Under the pieces are notes generated by a model, which made no database searches, was not told where the DNA came from, and saw nothing but the letters and a program-made list of their open reading frames with translations. The position numbers were made by a program, and so were the translations under genes. From Methylobacterium persicinum (GTDB taxonomy: Bacteria; Pseudomonadota; Alphaproteobacteria; Rhizobiales; Beijerinckiaceae): a stretch of 64,000 nucleotides of DNA. The stretch lies in the NCBI RefSeq assembly GCF_022179525.1, contig NZ_BPQX01000016.1, positions 27,400 through 91,399 of the forward strand, given 5' to 3'. Of this stretch, positions 37,305 to 46,150 are shown piece by piece; position 1 is the stretch's first letter, and the number at the start of each line of letters is the position of its first letter.

Positions 37305-37771
37305 CCGGGTTTCGCGGCCCCATCGTCACCGGCCGGATCGCCCGGCCCCGCCGCCGCCTCGTCTCCGGGGTGGCCCTCGGGCTCTGGCTCACCGGGGTGG
37401 TCTGGCTGCTCTCGCACGAGGTGTTCGTGCCGCAGGGGGAGTTCGGCCCGTCGCCCCGAAGCGCGGATGCGTGGATCCTCATGCTGCACGCCGCCTTCGG
37501 CTTCGCCGCCCTGTGGCTCCTTGGGCTGCTCTGGGGCACGCATGTCACGGCAGGATGGGCGCAGGGGCGGCGGCGGGGAACCGGGGGTGCCGTGTTCGGC
37601 CTCGCGAGCCTCCTCGTCCTGACGGCCTATGGCCTCTATTATTGCGGTGACGAGACAATCCGCCCTTGGATCGCGACGGTCCATTGGGGCTTCGGGCTCG
37701 CCGCGCCCGGGGCGTTCCTGCTGCACCGGTCCGTCGGGCGCCTTCGTGCAGCCCGGAGGAGGATTTTCTAA
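37301..37771 (+). CDS. Four-helix membrane protein with paired histidines (cytochrome b-like)
   Basis: 156 residues with helices at about 20-42, 62-85, 95-112 and 122-142. His residues sit at both ends of helix 2 (LHAAFG ... GTHVTAG) and helix 4 (VHWGFG ... LLHRSVG), the arrangement that binds two b hemes in four-helix cytochromes. DUF4405-type proteins found with FMN-binding proteins look similar, but the family call is from memory. It would pass quinone-pool electrons to the flavinylated protein. Its stop codon TAA is the first codon-length of the inverted repeat starting at 37769. Confidence 0.75.
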   Translation: MTGFRGPIVTGRIARPRRRLVSGVALGLWLTGVVWLLSHEVFVPQGEFGPSPRSADAWILMLHAAFGFAALWLLGLLWGTHVTAGWAQGRRRGTGGAVFGLASLLVLTAYGLYYCGDETIRPWIATVHWGFGLAAPGAFLLHRSVGRLRAARRRIF

Positions 37772-37998
37772 CAGGCTGCTGAGAAAATCCTTCGGAGGAG
37801 ACGAGGTTTCTCCACCATCGACGACATCCTCACCGTCTTTGCGAGCGCAGCGAAGCAATCCAGGGCAGCGGAACCTGACCAGATGGGGCGGATCCCTGGA
37901 TTGCTTCGCTGCGCTCGCAAAGACGGCGGCGGAGGCACGTACGCCCGGCACCCAGAGCGGATGATCTCCCTTGCCGGACTTTTGCAGCGGCCTGCTAA
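37769..37998. mobile_element. MITE-like element with REP palindrome inside
   Basis: Left end CTAACAGGCTGCTGAG (37768 on) and right end, read inward on the minus strand, TTAGCAGGCCGCTGC (from 37998), match at 17 of 23 positions. Between them lies the 33-base-arm palindrome at 37833-37926. No coding sequence is present, so it is non-autonomous. The stop codons of both flanking convergent genes (TAA 37769-37771, TAG 37995-37997) lie inside the ends. Confidence 0.6.
37833..37926. repeat. REP-like palindrome, family A, best-preserved copy
   Basis: Perfect 33-base inverted arms (37833-37865 and 37894-37926), starting CCGTCTTTGCGAGCG and ending CGCTCGCAAAGACGG, are separated by 28 bases. It serves as the reference for the other copies in the window. 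Confidence 0.9.
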
Positions 37999-38996
37999 CC
38001 GCCGACACCCGTGGCGAGGCCGGCGATCATCGCGAGGCCCAGGACCAGGACGAAGGCGGCGGCCAGCAATTCGAGGCCGCCCACTGCCAGGGCGCCGGAC
38101 TGCCCCCGTCCCCCGGCCAGCGCCAGGGCCGCGCGCTTGGCGAAGACCGCCAGGGCCGCGAGGGCGGTGGTCGTGATCGCCGTGCCGACGGCCATGGCGA
38201 GCACGGCGAGGACGCCCGCCCAGAGCACGCCCTGCGACAGGGCGAAGACCAGGACCAGCACCGCCCCGGCGCAGGGCCGGGAACCCGCCGCTACGACGAT
38301 GCCCGCCCGCTCCCGCCAGGATTCGGCCGCCGCGACCCGGCTCGCATCCGGCATGTGGGCGCAGTCCGGCCCGCAGGCGCCGGCCGCGGGGTGGTTCCCC
38401 GCGAGCTGCCCGGCCTTGCGCCAGGTCAGAGCGAGGCCGGCCGCCGCCACGAGGGCGAAGCTCGCCGTCTCGATGACGGTGCCGGCCCGGGTCATGCTGG
38501 CGGCGGTCGCATCGAGGATCAGGCTGCCGACGCCGACCAGGGCCATCGCCACCGCCGCCTGCAGCAGGGCGGCGCAGGCGCTCAGGGCGCAGCCCCGCCG
38601 GAAGGCCCGCTCGCCGGCCAGGATGTAGCCGGCGATCACCGCCTTGCCGTGGCCGGGCCCGGCCGCGTGGAACACTCCGTAGGCGAAGGCGAGCCCGACC
38701 AGCGGCGTCCAGTCGCCGCCGCCCTTCAGGGCGGAGACGGCGCTGTTCATGGCCCGGGAGAAGCTCGCCTGCAGGGCGAGGATCACCCCGCCGAGGCCGG
38801 TCGCCGCGGGCGCCGCCTCCCGGAAACCGATGCCGAAGGGCGAGCGGGGCGGCGGGGCGGCGATCCCCGGCGCGATCAGCCACGCCAGAAGGGCGACCAG
38901 CAGCCCGGCGAGGGCGATGGCACCGGCCATCAGCGCGAGGCGCCGGGGCAGCCGCGAGGCCGGTGCGGCGTCGGCGAAGCCCAGACCTACGGACAT
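37995..38996 (-). CDS. NicO/RcnA-type nickel/cobalt exporter
   Basis: 333 residues with about six or seven helices. The NicO signature HAAGPGHGKAVIAGYI lies at about 112-127, and a second metal-binding stretch, GSRPCAGAVLVLVFALSQG, at about 238. A His/Cys/Asp cytoplasmic loop sits in between (CGPDCAHMPD). It is expected to export Ni or Co; zinc is possible. It overlaps the upstream DUF1007 gene by 10 bases. Its stop codon lies in the end of the MITE-like element. Confidence 0.87.
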   Translation of the reverse strand: MSVGLGFADAAPASRLPRRLALMAGAIALAGLLVALLAWLIAPGIAAPPPRSPFGIGFREAAPAATGLGGVILALQASFSRAMNSAVSALKGGGDWTPLVGLAFAYGVFHAAGPGHGKAVIAGYILAGERAFRRGCALSACAALLQAAVAMALVGVGSLILDATAASMTRAGTVIETASFALVAAAGLALTWRKAGQLAGNHPAAGACGPDCAHMPDASRVAAAESWRERAGIVVAAGSRPCAGAVLVLVFALSQGVLWAGVLAVLAMAVGTAITTTALAALAVFAKRAALALAGGRGQSGALAVGGLELLAAAFVLVLGLAMIAGLATGVGG

Positions 38997-39652
38997 GCCA
39001 CGATCACCCGGTTGGCGAATTGCTCGCCGTAATTGGAGGCGGCGGTGAGGGCCTCGAAGAACGCCTCGCTCATACCGGTCTTGGCGTCGGCGACCTTCAC
39101 GGCGTCGCCCTTGGGCCGGGTCACGGTGGCGGTGCAGCCCTGCGGCGCGCCGGCGAGGGTGACGGCGTCCGCTCCCTCGGCGAAGGCGAAGGAGACGAAA
39201 TACGTCGGGTCGTAGATCTCCATGGCGGCGACACCCCGTCCGGGGGTGGCCGGCACCTTCAGGGGCAGGAGGAAGGACAGGGTAAGGGCGTTGCCCTCCA
39301 TCCGCATCCCCGGCTCCTTCGGCTCGGCGAAGGCTTGTTCCTTGCCGGCGACCTTCAGCTTGGTGAAGTAGCCGAACTCGGCGAGGTTCTCCGTGTTCGT
39401 CGCCGCGAGGGCGGCGAGTTCGTCGGGGGTGAGCTTGCCGTCCTTGTTGGCGTCGAGCCCCTGGGTGACGAAGGCCGAGTATTCCGGGTCGAACGACCAG
39501 GCATGGCGCACGCCCGTGACCTTCCCGTCTGCGTAGACGATCTGCGCCTTGGCGGTGACCCAGACGTGGGGATGCGCCTGCACGGTGCCCGCGGCGCAGC
39601 AGGCGGCGGTGGCGAGGATGATGCGGAGGACGGCGGTCGGCATGGGCGGCAC
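38987..39652 (-). CDS. DUF1007 periplasmic protein with EF-hand
   Basis: 221 residues (218 if the ATG at 39643 is used). The signal peptide ends TVQAHPH, and the mature N-terminus HPHVWV is typical of DUF1007 and a likely metal-binding site. An EF-hand calcium motif, DANKDGKLTPDEL, is at about 67-79. DUF1007 genes are regularly coupled to NicO-type transporters, as here by overlap, and probably present or scavenge the metal in the periplasm. Confidence 0.87.
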   Translation of the reverse strand: MPPMPTAVLRIILATAACCAAGTVQAHPHVWVTAKAQIVYADGKVTGVRHAWSFDPEYSAFVTQGLDANKDGKLTPDELAALAATNTENLAEFGYFTKLKVAGKEQAFAEPKEPGMRMEGNALTLSFLLPLKVPATPGRGVAAMEIYDPTYFVSFAFAEGADAVTLAGAPQGCTATVTRPKGDAVKVADAKTGMSEAFFEALTAASNYGEQFANRVIVACP

Positions 39653-39724
39653 GCTCGCGGCGTCTGGTCAACGAAGGATGAACGCGCGCGTTGTCGACGG
39701 GAGGTGGGGCGAAAGCGAGGCGCC

Positions 39725-40633
39725 CTATTCGCCCGCGTCCAGCCCCATGAGCTGGAAGCTCACCCGCAGGTCGTCCGACATGCGGACGTCGAGCCGCTCG
39801 CCGTTGGGCAGGCGCTTCAGGAACCAGCGCTCGTAAATCCAGCGCAGCTCGCGGGTTTCGGCGAGGCGGGTGAAGGTATTCGCGACGAGGGCGGTCATCT
39901 CCGGATCGTCCCTGCGGAACACGATGCCGTAGGGCTCGTAGGAGAGCTTGTCCGGCAGCACCGTGTAGGACGATCCATCCGCCGCATCGCTGGCGATGAG
40001 GCCGTAGAGCAGGATGTCGTCGGTGGCGAAGGCATCGGCCTTGCCCGCCTTCACCATCGCGAAGGAGCCCGCGTGGTCGGGGGCCGTGACCACCTGCGCG
40101 TCGATTTTCAGCCGGGCGAGCAGGTCGCGCAGGATCCGGTCGTTGGTGGTGCCGGCGGTGACGACGATCGTCCGTCCGCCAAGGTCGCGGTAGGAGGAGA
40201 TGGGCGATCCCTTCCGGACAAGGAGCTTCGTCGCGCTGATGAAGTCCACGGGCGAGAAGGCGACCTGTTTGCGCCGCTCCGCGTTGGCGGTGGTCGAGCC
40301 GCATTCGAGATCGACCTTGCCCGAGGCGACGGCCTGGATCCGGCTCTCGGCGGTCACCGGCTCGTAGCGGACCTTGAGGGGGCGCCCGACGGCCTTCTGC
40401 AGGTCGTCGGCGATCTCGCTGCACAGGTCGATGGCATAGCCCACCACCCGGGGCGACCCGTCCGCGCCCTTGCCCTCGACGAAGGAGAACGGGATCGCGC
40501 TGTCCCGGTAGCCGATCACGATCTCGCCGCGCTCCGCCGCGGTCTTGAGGGTACCGGTCAGCACCTCCACCGCCGCGGCGGGGCCGGTGGCGGCGAGGGT
40601 GAGCGCGACGAGGCAAACGATCCGCAGCGACAT
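39725..40633 (-). CDS. Orphan glutamate/aspartate-type (GltI-like) binding protein
   Basis: 302 residues. A signal peptide at about 1-20 ends PAAAV. It shares with the GltI-like protein at 48049-48972 the segments GTLK, IGYRDSAIPFSF, GYAIDLC, DLECGSTTANAERRKQV and EPYGIVFRRDD, so it is a paralogue. It binds an acidic or polar amino acid in the periplasm. No ABC partner is adjacent; it could feed the gltJKL system 9 kb away. The DAACS symporter gene is 13 bases upstream on the same strand, suggesting a shared amino-acid uptake role. Confidence 0.87.
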   Translation of the reverse strand: MSLRIVCLVALTLAATGPAAAVEVLTGTLKTAAERGEIVIGYRDSAIPFSFVEGKGADGSPRVVGYAIDLCSEIADDLQKAVGRPLKVRYEPVTAESRIQAVASGKVDLECGSTTANAERRKQVAFSPVDFISATKLLVRKGSPISSYRDLGGRTIVVTAGTTNDRILRDLLARLKIDAQVVTAPDHAGSFAMVKAGKADAFATDDILLYGLIASDAADGSSYTVLPDKLSYEPYGIVFRRDDPEMTALVANTFTRLAETRELRWIYERWFLKRLPNGERLDVRMSDDLRVSFQLMGLDAGE

Positions 40634-40646
40634 CGGTGGCGCTTTC

Positions 40647-41927
40647 CTATTCCGCCGGCGCGGCGGCGGTGCCCACGTGGTCGAGGCGCTGATCGGCCAC
40701 GGTGAGCTGCCCCTCCCACTTCGCCACCGCGACCGTGGCGATGCTGTTGCCGAGCACGTTGGTCGCCGAGCGGCCCATGTCGAGGAACTGATCGATGCCG
40801 ATGATCAGCAGCAGGCCCGCCTCGGGGATGTTGAACTGCGACAGCGTCGCCGAGATCACCACCAGGGAGGCCCGGGGCACGCCGGCCATGCCCTTCGACG
40901 TGACCATGAGGAGCAGCAGCATTGTCAATTGCTGCGTCCAGGTCAGCGGGATGTTGTAGGCCTGTGCGATGAACATCACCGCGAAGGTGCAGTACATCAT
41001 CGACCCGTCGAGATTGAACGAGTAACCCATCGGCAGCACGAACGAGGTGATCTTGTTCGGCACCCCGAAGGTCTCGAGGTTCGAGAGCAGCTTCGGATAG
41101 GCCGCCTCGCTGGACGCCGTCGAGAACGCCAGGACGAAGGGTTCCTTGATCAGGTTGACGAGCCGGCTGATCCCGCCGCCGCCGACGAGCAGGGCGCCCA
41201 CCGCCATGAGCAGGCACCACAGGCACAAGAGCCCGAAATAGAACATCAGCATGAACTTGCCGTAGGTGACGAGCACGCCAATGCCCTGCGTGGTGATGGT
41301 CGCGGCGATCGCCGCGAAGACCGCCACGGGGGCGAACATCATCACGTAGCCGGTGATCTTCAGCATCACGTCGGCCAGTCCCTCGATCCCCGCGGCGAGG
41401 GCGTGGCCCTTCTCGCCCAGGGCCGCGAGGGCCACGCCGAAGAAGATCGAGAAGACCACGATCTGCAGGATCTCGTTGTTGGCCATCGCCTCCACCGCGC
41501 TCTTGGGCACGAGGTGCGTGACGAACTCCTTGAGCGAGAGCGAGGCCGCCTTCAGCCCGGTGCCCGCCCCGGCATCCGGCAGCGGCAGGTTCAGATTGTG
41601 TCCCGGCTGAAGCAGGTTCACCAGCACAAGGCCGAGCATCAGCGAACAGAACGAGGCGCCCACGAACCACAGGAGCGCCTTGCCGCCCACCCGCCCGACC
41701 GCGGCGGTGTCGCCCATATGGGCGATGCCCACGACCAGCGTCGAGAACACCAGCGGAGCGATGATCATCTTGATGAGTCGCAGGAAGATATCGGAGATCA
41801 GCGCGATGTACCCGGCGATCTCCTTGGCGGTCTGTGGATCCGGCCAGGTGATGCTGCACGCGTAACCGACCGCGATGCCGAGCACCATGCCGACGAAGAT
41901 GAGAGTCGTAAGCCGCGAACCGGACAT
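40647..41927 (-). CDS. Dicarboxylate/amino acid:cation symporter (DAACS family)
   Basis: 426 residues. DAACS landmarks are the re-entrant loop AFSTASSEAAYPKLL at about 269-283, the unwound helix stretch MGYSFNLDGSMMYC at about 302, and GMAGVPRASLVV in the second re-entrant loop at about 350. The C-terminal helix has DQFLDMGRSATNVLGNSIA with substrate-binding Asp/Asn. It takes up glutamate, aspartate or C4-dicarboxylates with protons or sodium. It is probably co-transcribed with the GltI-like orphan (13-base gap) and divergent from the liv operon. Confidence 0.92.
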   Translation of the reverse strand: MSGSRLTTLIFVGMVLGIAVGYACSITWPDPQTAKEIAGYIALISDIFLRLIKMIIAPLVFSTLVVGIAHMGDTAAVGRVGGKALLWFVGASFCSLMLGLVLVNLLQPGHNLNLPLPDAGAGTGLKAASLSLKEFVTHLVPKSAVEAMANNEILQIVVFSIFFGVALAALGEKGHALAAGIEGLADVMLKITGYVMMFAPVAVFAAIAATITTQGIGVLVTYGKFMLMFYFGLLCLWCLLMAVGALLVGGGGISRLVNLIKEPFVLAFSTASSEAAYPKLLSNLETFGVPNKITSFVLPMGYSFNLDGSMMYCTFAVMFIAQAYNIPLTWTQQLTMLLLLMVTSKGMAGVPRASLVVISATLSQFNIPEAGLLLIIGIDQFLDMGRSATNVLGNSIATVAVAKWEGQLTVADQRLDHVGTAAAPAE

Positions 41928-42155
41928 TGATGTCCTCCCCGCATCCCCACGGGATGATTGTTCGAATTCTGTCGTGCAGGTGAGGCAGGAATTGCGCCAC
42001 GCGCAAGCCCGCGCCGGCCGATCCGGTCGCGAGGGCGGCCGTTTTGTGTCAATGACGGCGGGGACGAAGCTGTAGCGTCACCGCTGCGCCTGCGGTACGG
42101 GACTTGCGGATCAGCCCCGTGGGCCGCCCGCCGGGGCCCCCAACCGGACGGATGC

Positions 42156-43073
42156 ATGGACGTCTTCGTACAGCAGCTCATCAACGGCCTGACGCTCGGA
42201 TCGATCTACGGCCTGATCGCGATCGGCTACACGATGGTCTTCGGCATCATCGGCATGGTGAACTTCGCCCATGGCGACGTTTTCATGGTCTCCTGCTTCA
42301 TCGCGCTGATTGCGTTCCTGCTGCTCACGACGTGGCTCGGGATCTCGTCCATCATCCTGGCCTTCCTCGTGGTGCTGGTGGTGGCCATGGCGCTCACCGC
42401 CCTGTGGGGCTGGGCGATCGAGCGGGTGGCCTACAGGCCCCTGCGCGGCTCGTTCCGGCTGGCGCCGCTGATCTCGGCCATCGGCGTGTCAATCTTCCTG
42501 TCGAACTTCGTGCAGGTGGTGCAGGGCGCCCGCAACAAGTCGATGCCGCCGGTGCTCTCGGGGGGCGTCACCCTGTTCGAGCGCGACGGCTACGCCGTGT
42601 TCCTCTCGTACAAGCAGTGCCTGATCATGGGGGTGACGGCAGTGCTGCTCACCGGTTTCTGGTACCTCGTGCAGCGCACGCCGTTCGGCCGCGCCCAGCG
42701 GGCCTGCGAGCAGGACCGGAAGATGGCCGCCCTGCTCGGCATCGACGTGGACCGGACGATCTCCCTCACCTTCGTCCTCGGCGCCGCCCTCGCGGCGGTC
42801 GCGGGCGTCCTCTACGTCATGTATTATGGGGTGGTCTCCTTCTCGGACGGGTTCGTGCCCGGGGTGAAGGCATTCACGGCGGCGGTCCTGGGCGGTATCG
42901 GCTCCCTGCCCGGTGCGGTGCTCGGCGGGCTGATCATCGGCCTGATCGAGACGTTCTGGTCGGCCTATTTCTCCATCGAGTACAAGGACGTGGCCGCCTT
43001 CTCGATCCTGGCGATCGTGCTGATCTTCATGCCCTCGGGGATCCTCGGGCGGCCGGAGGTCGAGAAGGTCTGA
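42156..43073 (+). CDS. livH: Branched-chain amino acid ABC permease LivH
   Basis: 305 residues. The N-terminus MDVFVQQLINGLTLGSIYGLIAIGYTMVFGIIGMVNFAHGDVFM is the LivH signature, with ERVAYRPLRGS and the ATPase-docking region ACEQDRKMAALLGIDVDRTI at about 185-205. Start at 42156 fits family N-termini. It overlaps livM by one base (TGATG). A 228-base divergent region upstream separates it from the DAACS symporter and presumably holds the operon promoter. Confidence 0.93.
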   Translation: MDVFVQQLINGLTLGSIYGLIAIGYTMVFGIIGMVNFAHGDVFMVSCFIALIAFLLLTTWLGISSIILAFLVVLVVAMALTALWGWAIERVAYRPLRGSFRLAPLISAIGVSIFLSNFVQVVQGARNKSMPPVLSGGVTLFERDGYAVFLSYKQCLIMGVTAVLLTGFWYLVQRTPFGRAQRACEQDRKMAALLGIDVDRTISLTFVLGAALAAVAGVLYVMYYGVVSFSDGFVPGVKAFTAAVLGGIGSLPGAVLGGLIIGLIETFWSAYFSIEYKDVAAFSILAIVLIFMPSGILGRPEVEKV

Positions 43074-44470
43074 TGGCCCGCCCCGACACCGACGCTCTGC
43101 CGGCGAGCCTGATGGGCGGCATCCTGCGCGACGCCGCCCTCTACGCCCTCGTCGCCTTCGGACTCTGCGTGCCCCTCGTCGCCTACCGGATGGATCCGGG
43201 CCCGGGCAGCGACCTCGTCCTCGTCCCCCGCTGGGGGCTGGTGGCGATCCTGTGTGCGGTGACCTTCGGCCTCCGGCTGCTCCAGCGGCTGCTCCTGCTG
43301 CGCCGGGACGCGAGACGGGCGCTGGCCCCCTCCCCCGCCCAGGCGACCGAGGCGGTGGGGGCCGAGCCCGATGCCGGGCAGAAGGTGTCGAAGGTCGGCC
43401 TTTGGGTGTTCGTGGCGGTCGCAGCCTCTCTGCCCATCCTGGCGACCCTGGCCACGGGGGATCTCGGCTCCGCCCGCTACTGGATCGACCTCGGGATCCT
43501 GATCCTCACCTACGTGATGCTCGGCTGGGGGCTGAACATCGTGGTCGGCCTCGCGGGCCTCCTCGACCTCGGCTACGTCGCCTTCTACGCCGTCGGCGCC
43601 TATTCCTACGCCCTGCTCTCGACGACCTTCGGCCTGTCGTTCTGGGTGTGCTTGCCCCTGGCGGGCCTGTTCGCGGGGCTGTGGGGAATGCTCCTCGGCT
43701 TCCCCGTCCTGCGCCTGCGGGGGGACTACCTCGCCATCGTGACGCTGGCCTTCGGTGAGATCATCCGGCTGGTGCTCATCAACTGGACGGACGTGACCGG
43801 TGGGTCGGCGGGCATCTCCTCGATTCCCCGGGCGACGTTCTTCGGCATCCCCTTCTCGGCCGACGAGGACGGATTCGCCGCCCGGTTCGGCCTCGACTAC
43901 GATTCGATGCACCGGGTGGTGTTCCTCTACTACCTGATCCTCGTGCTCGCGCTGATCACCAACTTCGTCACCCTGCGCCTGCGGCGCTTGCCCATCGGCC
44001 GGGCCTGGGAGGCCCTGCGCGAGGATGAGATCGCCTGCCGGTCGCTGGGGATCGACACCACGGCCACGAAGCTCACCGCCTTCGCCCTCGGGGCGGCCTT
44101 CGGCGGCATCGCCGGGTCGTTCTTCGCCGTGCGCCAGGGCTTCATCTCGCCGGAGAGCTTCACCTTCCTCGAGAGCGCGATCATCCTGGCGATCGTGGTC
44201 CTCGGCGGCATGGGCAGCCAGTTCGGCGTGGCGATCGCGGCGGTGGCGATGGTGGCGGGCCCCGAGATGCTGCGCAACCTCGGGGGGCTGAAGGCGGTGT
44301 TCGGCGAGGGGTTCGACCCCAGCGAGTACCGGCTCCTGCTCTTCGGCCTCGCCATGGTGGCGATGATGGTCTGGCGGCCCCGGGGCCTGATCTCGGTGCG
44401 GATGCCCTCGGTGACGCTGGGCGAGCGCCGGGCGATATCCGGCGCCCATGTGAGCGAAGGGCACGGCTGA
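43073..44470 (+). CDS. livM: Branched-chain amino acid ABC permease LivM
   Basis: 465 residues, with a longer N-terminus than the usual roughly 330, comprising two extra helices and a hydrophilic stretch (about 75-105). The LivM core begins near 130 (YVMLGWGLNIVVGLAGLLDLGYVAFYAVGAY) and has RLRGDYLAIVTLAFGEIIR, then the docking segment ALREDEIACRSLGIDTTATKL at about 318. It overlaps livH by 1 base and livG by 1 base (TGATGG). Confidence 0.92.
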   Translation: MARPDTDALPASLMGGILRDAALYALVAFGLCVPLVAYRMDPGPGSDLVLVPRWGLVAILCAVTFGLRLLQRLLLLRRDARRALAPSPAQATEAVGAEPDAGQKVSKVGLWVFVAVAASLPILATLATGDLGSARYWIDLGILILTYVMLGWGLNIVVGLAGLLDLGYVAFYAVGAYSYALLSTTFGLSFWVCLPLAGLFAGLWGMLLGFPVLRLRGDYLAIVTLAFGEIIRLVLINWTDVTGGSAGISSIPRATFFGIPFSADEDGFAARFGLDYDSMHRVVFLYYLILVLALITNFVTLRLRRLPIGRAWEALREDEIACRSLGIDTTATKLTAFALGAAFGGIAGSFFAVRQGFISPESFTFLESAIILAIVVLGGMGSQFGVAIAAVAMVAGPEMLRNLGGLKAVFGEGFDPSEYRLLLFGLAMVAMMVWRPRGLISVRMPSVTLGERRAISGAHVSEGHG

Positions 44471-45330
44471 TGGCGGCCCCCGTCCTGACGGTCGATCACC
44501 TGACCATGCGCTTTGGCGGTCTCACCGCCGTGTCGGACCTCTCCTTCTCGGCGAAGGCCGGCGACATCACCGCTCTGATCGGCCCGAACGGCGCCGGCAA
44601 GACCACCGTGTTCAACTGCATCACCGGCTTCTACAAGCCGACCGAGGGGATGCTGACCCTCACCCATGCCGACGGCAGCGCCCATTTGCTGGAGCGCCTC
44701 CCGAACCACGCGGTGAACCGCACCGCCCGGGTGGCGCGCACCTTCCAGAACATCCGCCTGTTCCCCGGCATGACGGTGCTGGAGAACCTCCTCGTCGCCC
44801 AGCACAAGACCCTGATGCGGGCCTCCGGCTACACCGTGCTCGGGCTTCTCGGCTTCAAGGGGTTCCGGAACGCCGAGAAGGCGGCCATCGAGAAGGCCAG
44901 GGGCTGGCTCTCGCGGATCGACCTCCTGTCGCGGGCGGACGAGCCGGCGGGCGCCCTGCCCTATGGGGCGCAGCGCCGGCTGGAGATCGCCCGGGCCATG
45001 TGCACCGATCCGGTGCTGCTCTGCCTCGACGAGCCGGCGGCGGGCCTCAACCCGCGGGAATCGGCGGAACTGAACACCCTCCTGCGCCACATCCGCGACC
45101 ACGAGGGCACCTCCGTCCTGCTCATCGAGCACGACATGTCGGTGGTGATGGAGATCTCCGACCACATCGTCGTGCTCGACTACGGCAAGAAGATCGCCGA
45201 CGGCACGCCGGAGGAGATTCGCACCAACCCGAGCGTGATCGCCGCCTATCTCGGCGTCGAGGACGAGGAGGTCGAGGCGGTGGAGGCCGAGGTCGGCTTG
45301 TCCCTTCCGCACGAAGGGGCGCCCGCATGA
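44470..45330 (+). CDS. livG: Branched-chain amino acid ABC ATPase LivG
   Basis: 286 residues. Walker A is GPNGAGKTT at about 38, followed by the LivG-type [13 protein letters not shown]. The signature region reads [15 protein letters not shown], the LivG variant, with Walker [15 protein letters not shown] and the switch His in [10 protein letters not shown]. An acidic C-terminal tail ([13 protein letters not shown]) is longer than usual. It partners LivF. The stop overlaps the start of a five-codon frame (45327-45344) that runs into the livF GTG start. Confidence 0.94.
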   Translation: MAAPVLTVDHLTMRFGGLTAVSDLSFSAKAGDITALIGPNGAGKTTVFNCITGFYKPTEGMLTLTHADGSAHLLERLPNHAVNRTARVARTFQNIRLFPGMTVLENLLVAQHKTLMRASGYTVLGLLGFKGFRNAEKAAIEKARGWLSRIDLLSRADEPAGALPYGAQRRLEIARAMCTDPVLLCLDEPAAGLNPRESAELNTLLRHIRDHEGTSVLLIEHDMSVVMEISDHIVVLDYGKKIADGTPEEIRTNPSVIAAYLGVEDEEVEAVEAEVGLSLPHEGAPA

Positions 45331-45340
45331 GGACGAACCC

Positions 45341-46150
45341 GTGAGCGTCGCCGGCATCAACGTCCTCGTGGAGGAGACCCGGGCGATCCAGGCCGGGGGC
45401 AAGCCGCCGCTCCTGTCGGTGCGGGGCGTCTCGACCTATTACGGCAGCGTCGCCGCCCTGAAGGGCGTCGATCTCGATGTCGGCGAGGGTGAGATCGTGA
45501 CGCTGATCGGCGCCAACGGTGCCGGCAAGTCGACCCTGATGATGACCGTGTTCGGCGCGCCCCAGGCCCGCTCGGGCACCATCACCTACGAGGGCCGGGA
45601 CATCACCCGGGTGCCGACCCATGCCATCGCCCGGCTCGGGATCGCCCAGTCGCCGGAGGGACGGCGGGTCTTCCCGCGGATGTCGGTGCACGAGAACCTG
45701 CAGATGGGCGCGGCCCTGCACGGGGGGCGCTACTTCGCTGAGGACCTCGACAAGGTCGTCGCCCTGTTCCCCCGGGTGGGCGAGCGCCTGCACCAGCGGG
45801 CCGGCACCATGTCCGGGGGCGAGCAGCAGATGCTCGCCATCGCCCGGGCCCTGATGAGCCGGCCGAAGCTTTTGCTCCTCGACGAGCCTTCGCTCGGCCT
45901 CGCGCCCCTGGTGGTGAAGGGCATCTTCGACGCGATCCGCCGCCTCAACCGGGAGGATGGGATGACGATCTTCCTCGTGGAGCAGAACGCCTATCACGCC
46001 CTGAAGCTCGCCCACCGGGGCTACGTGCTGGTCAACGGGCGGATCACCATGAGCGGCACGGGCCGCCAGTTGCTCGACGACCCCTCCGTGAAGGCGGCCT
46101 ATCTCGAAGGCGGCCATGCCGCCCCGGCGGCGGGAGACGCGCATGCTTGA
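45341..46150 (+). CDS. livF: Branched-chain amino acid ABC ATPase LivF
   Basis: 269 residues, beginning with GTG 45341 behind ATGAGGACG (GAGGA, 7 bases). Walker A is GANGAGKST at about 64, then the LivF-type RVFPRMSVHENL, the signature MSGGEQQMLAIARALM, Walker B LLLDEPSLGLAP and the switch His region FLVEQNAYHAL, in which Gln-Asn replaces the usual His, as is normal for LivF. It overlaps the next small gene by 8 bases. Confidence 0.94.
   Translation: MSVAGINVLVEETRAIQAGGKPPLLSVRGVSTYYGSVAALKGVDLDVGEGEIVTLIGANGAGKSTLMMTVFGAPQARSGTITYEGRDITRVPTHAIARLGIAQSPEGRRVFPRMSVHENLQMGAALHGGRYFAEDLDKVVALFPRVGERLHQRAGTMSGGEQQMLAIARALMSRPKLLLLDEPSLGLAPLVVKGIFDAIRRLNREDGMTIFLVEQNAYHALKLAHRGYVLVNGRITMSGTGRQLLDDPSVKAAYLEGGHAAPAAGDAHA

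Noticed and set aside
41958-42155. N-terminal extension of LivH by 66 residues
   Set aside because: The extension is Arg/Pro/Gly-rich, whereas LivH proteins begin with MDVFVQQL-like residues at 42156.
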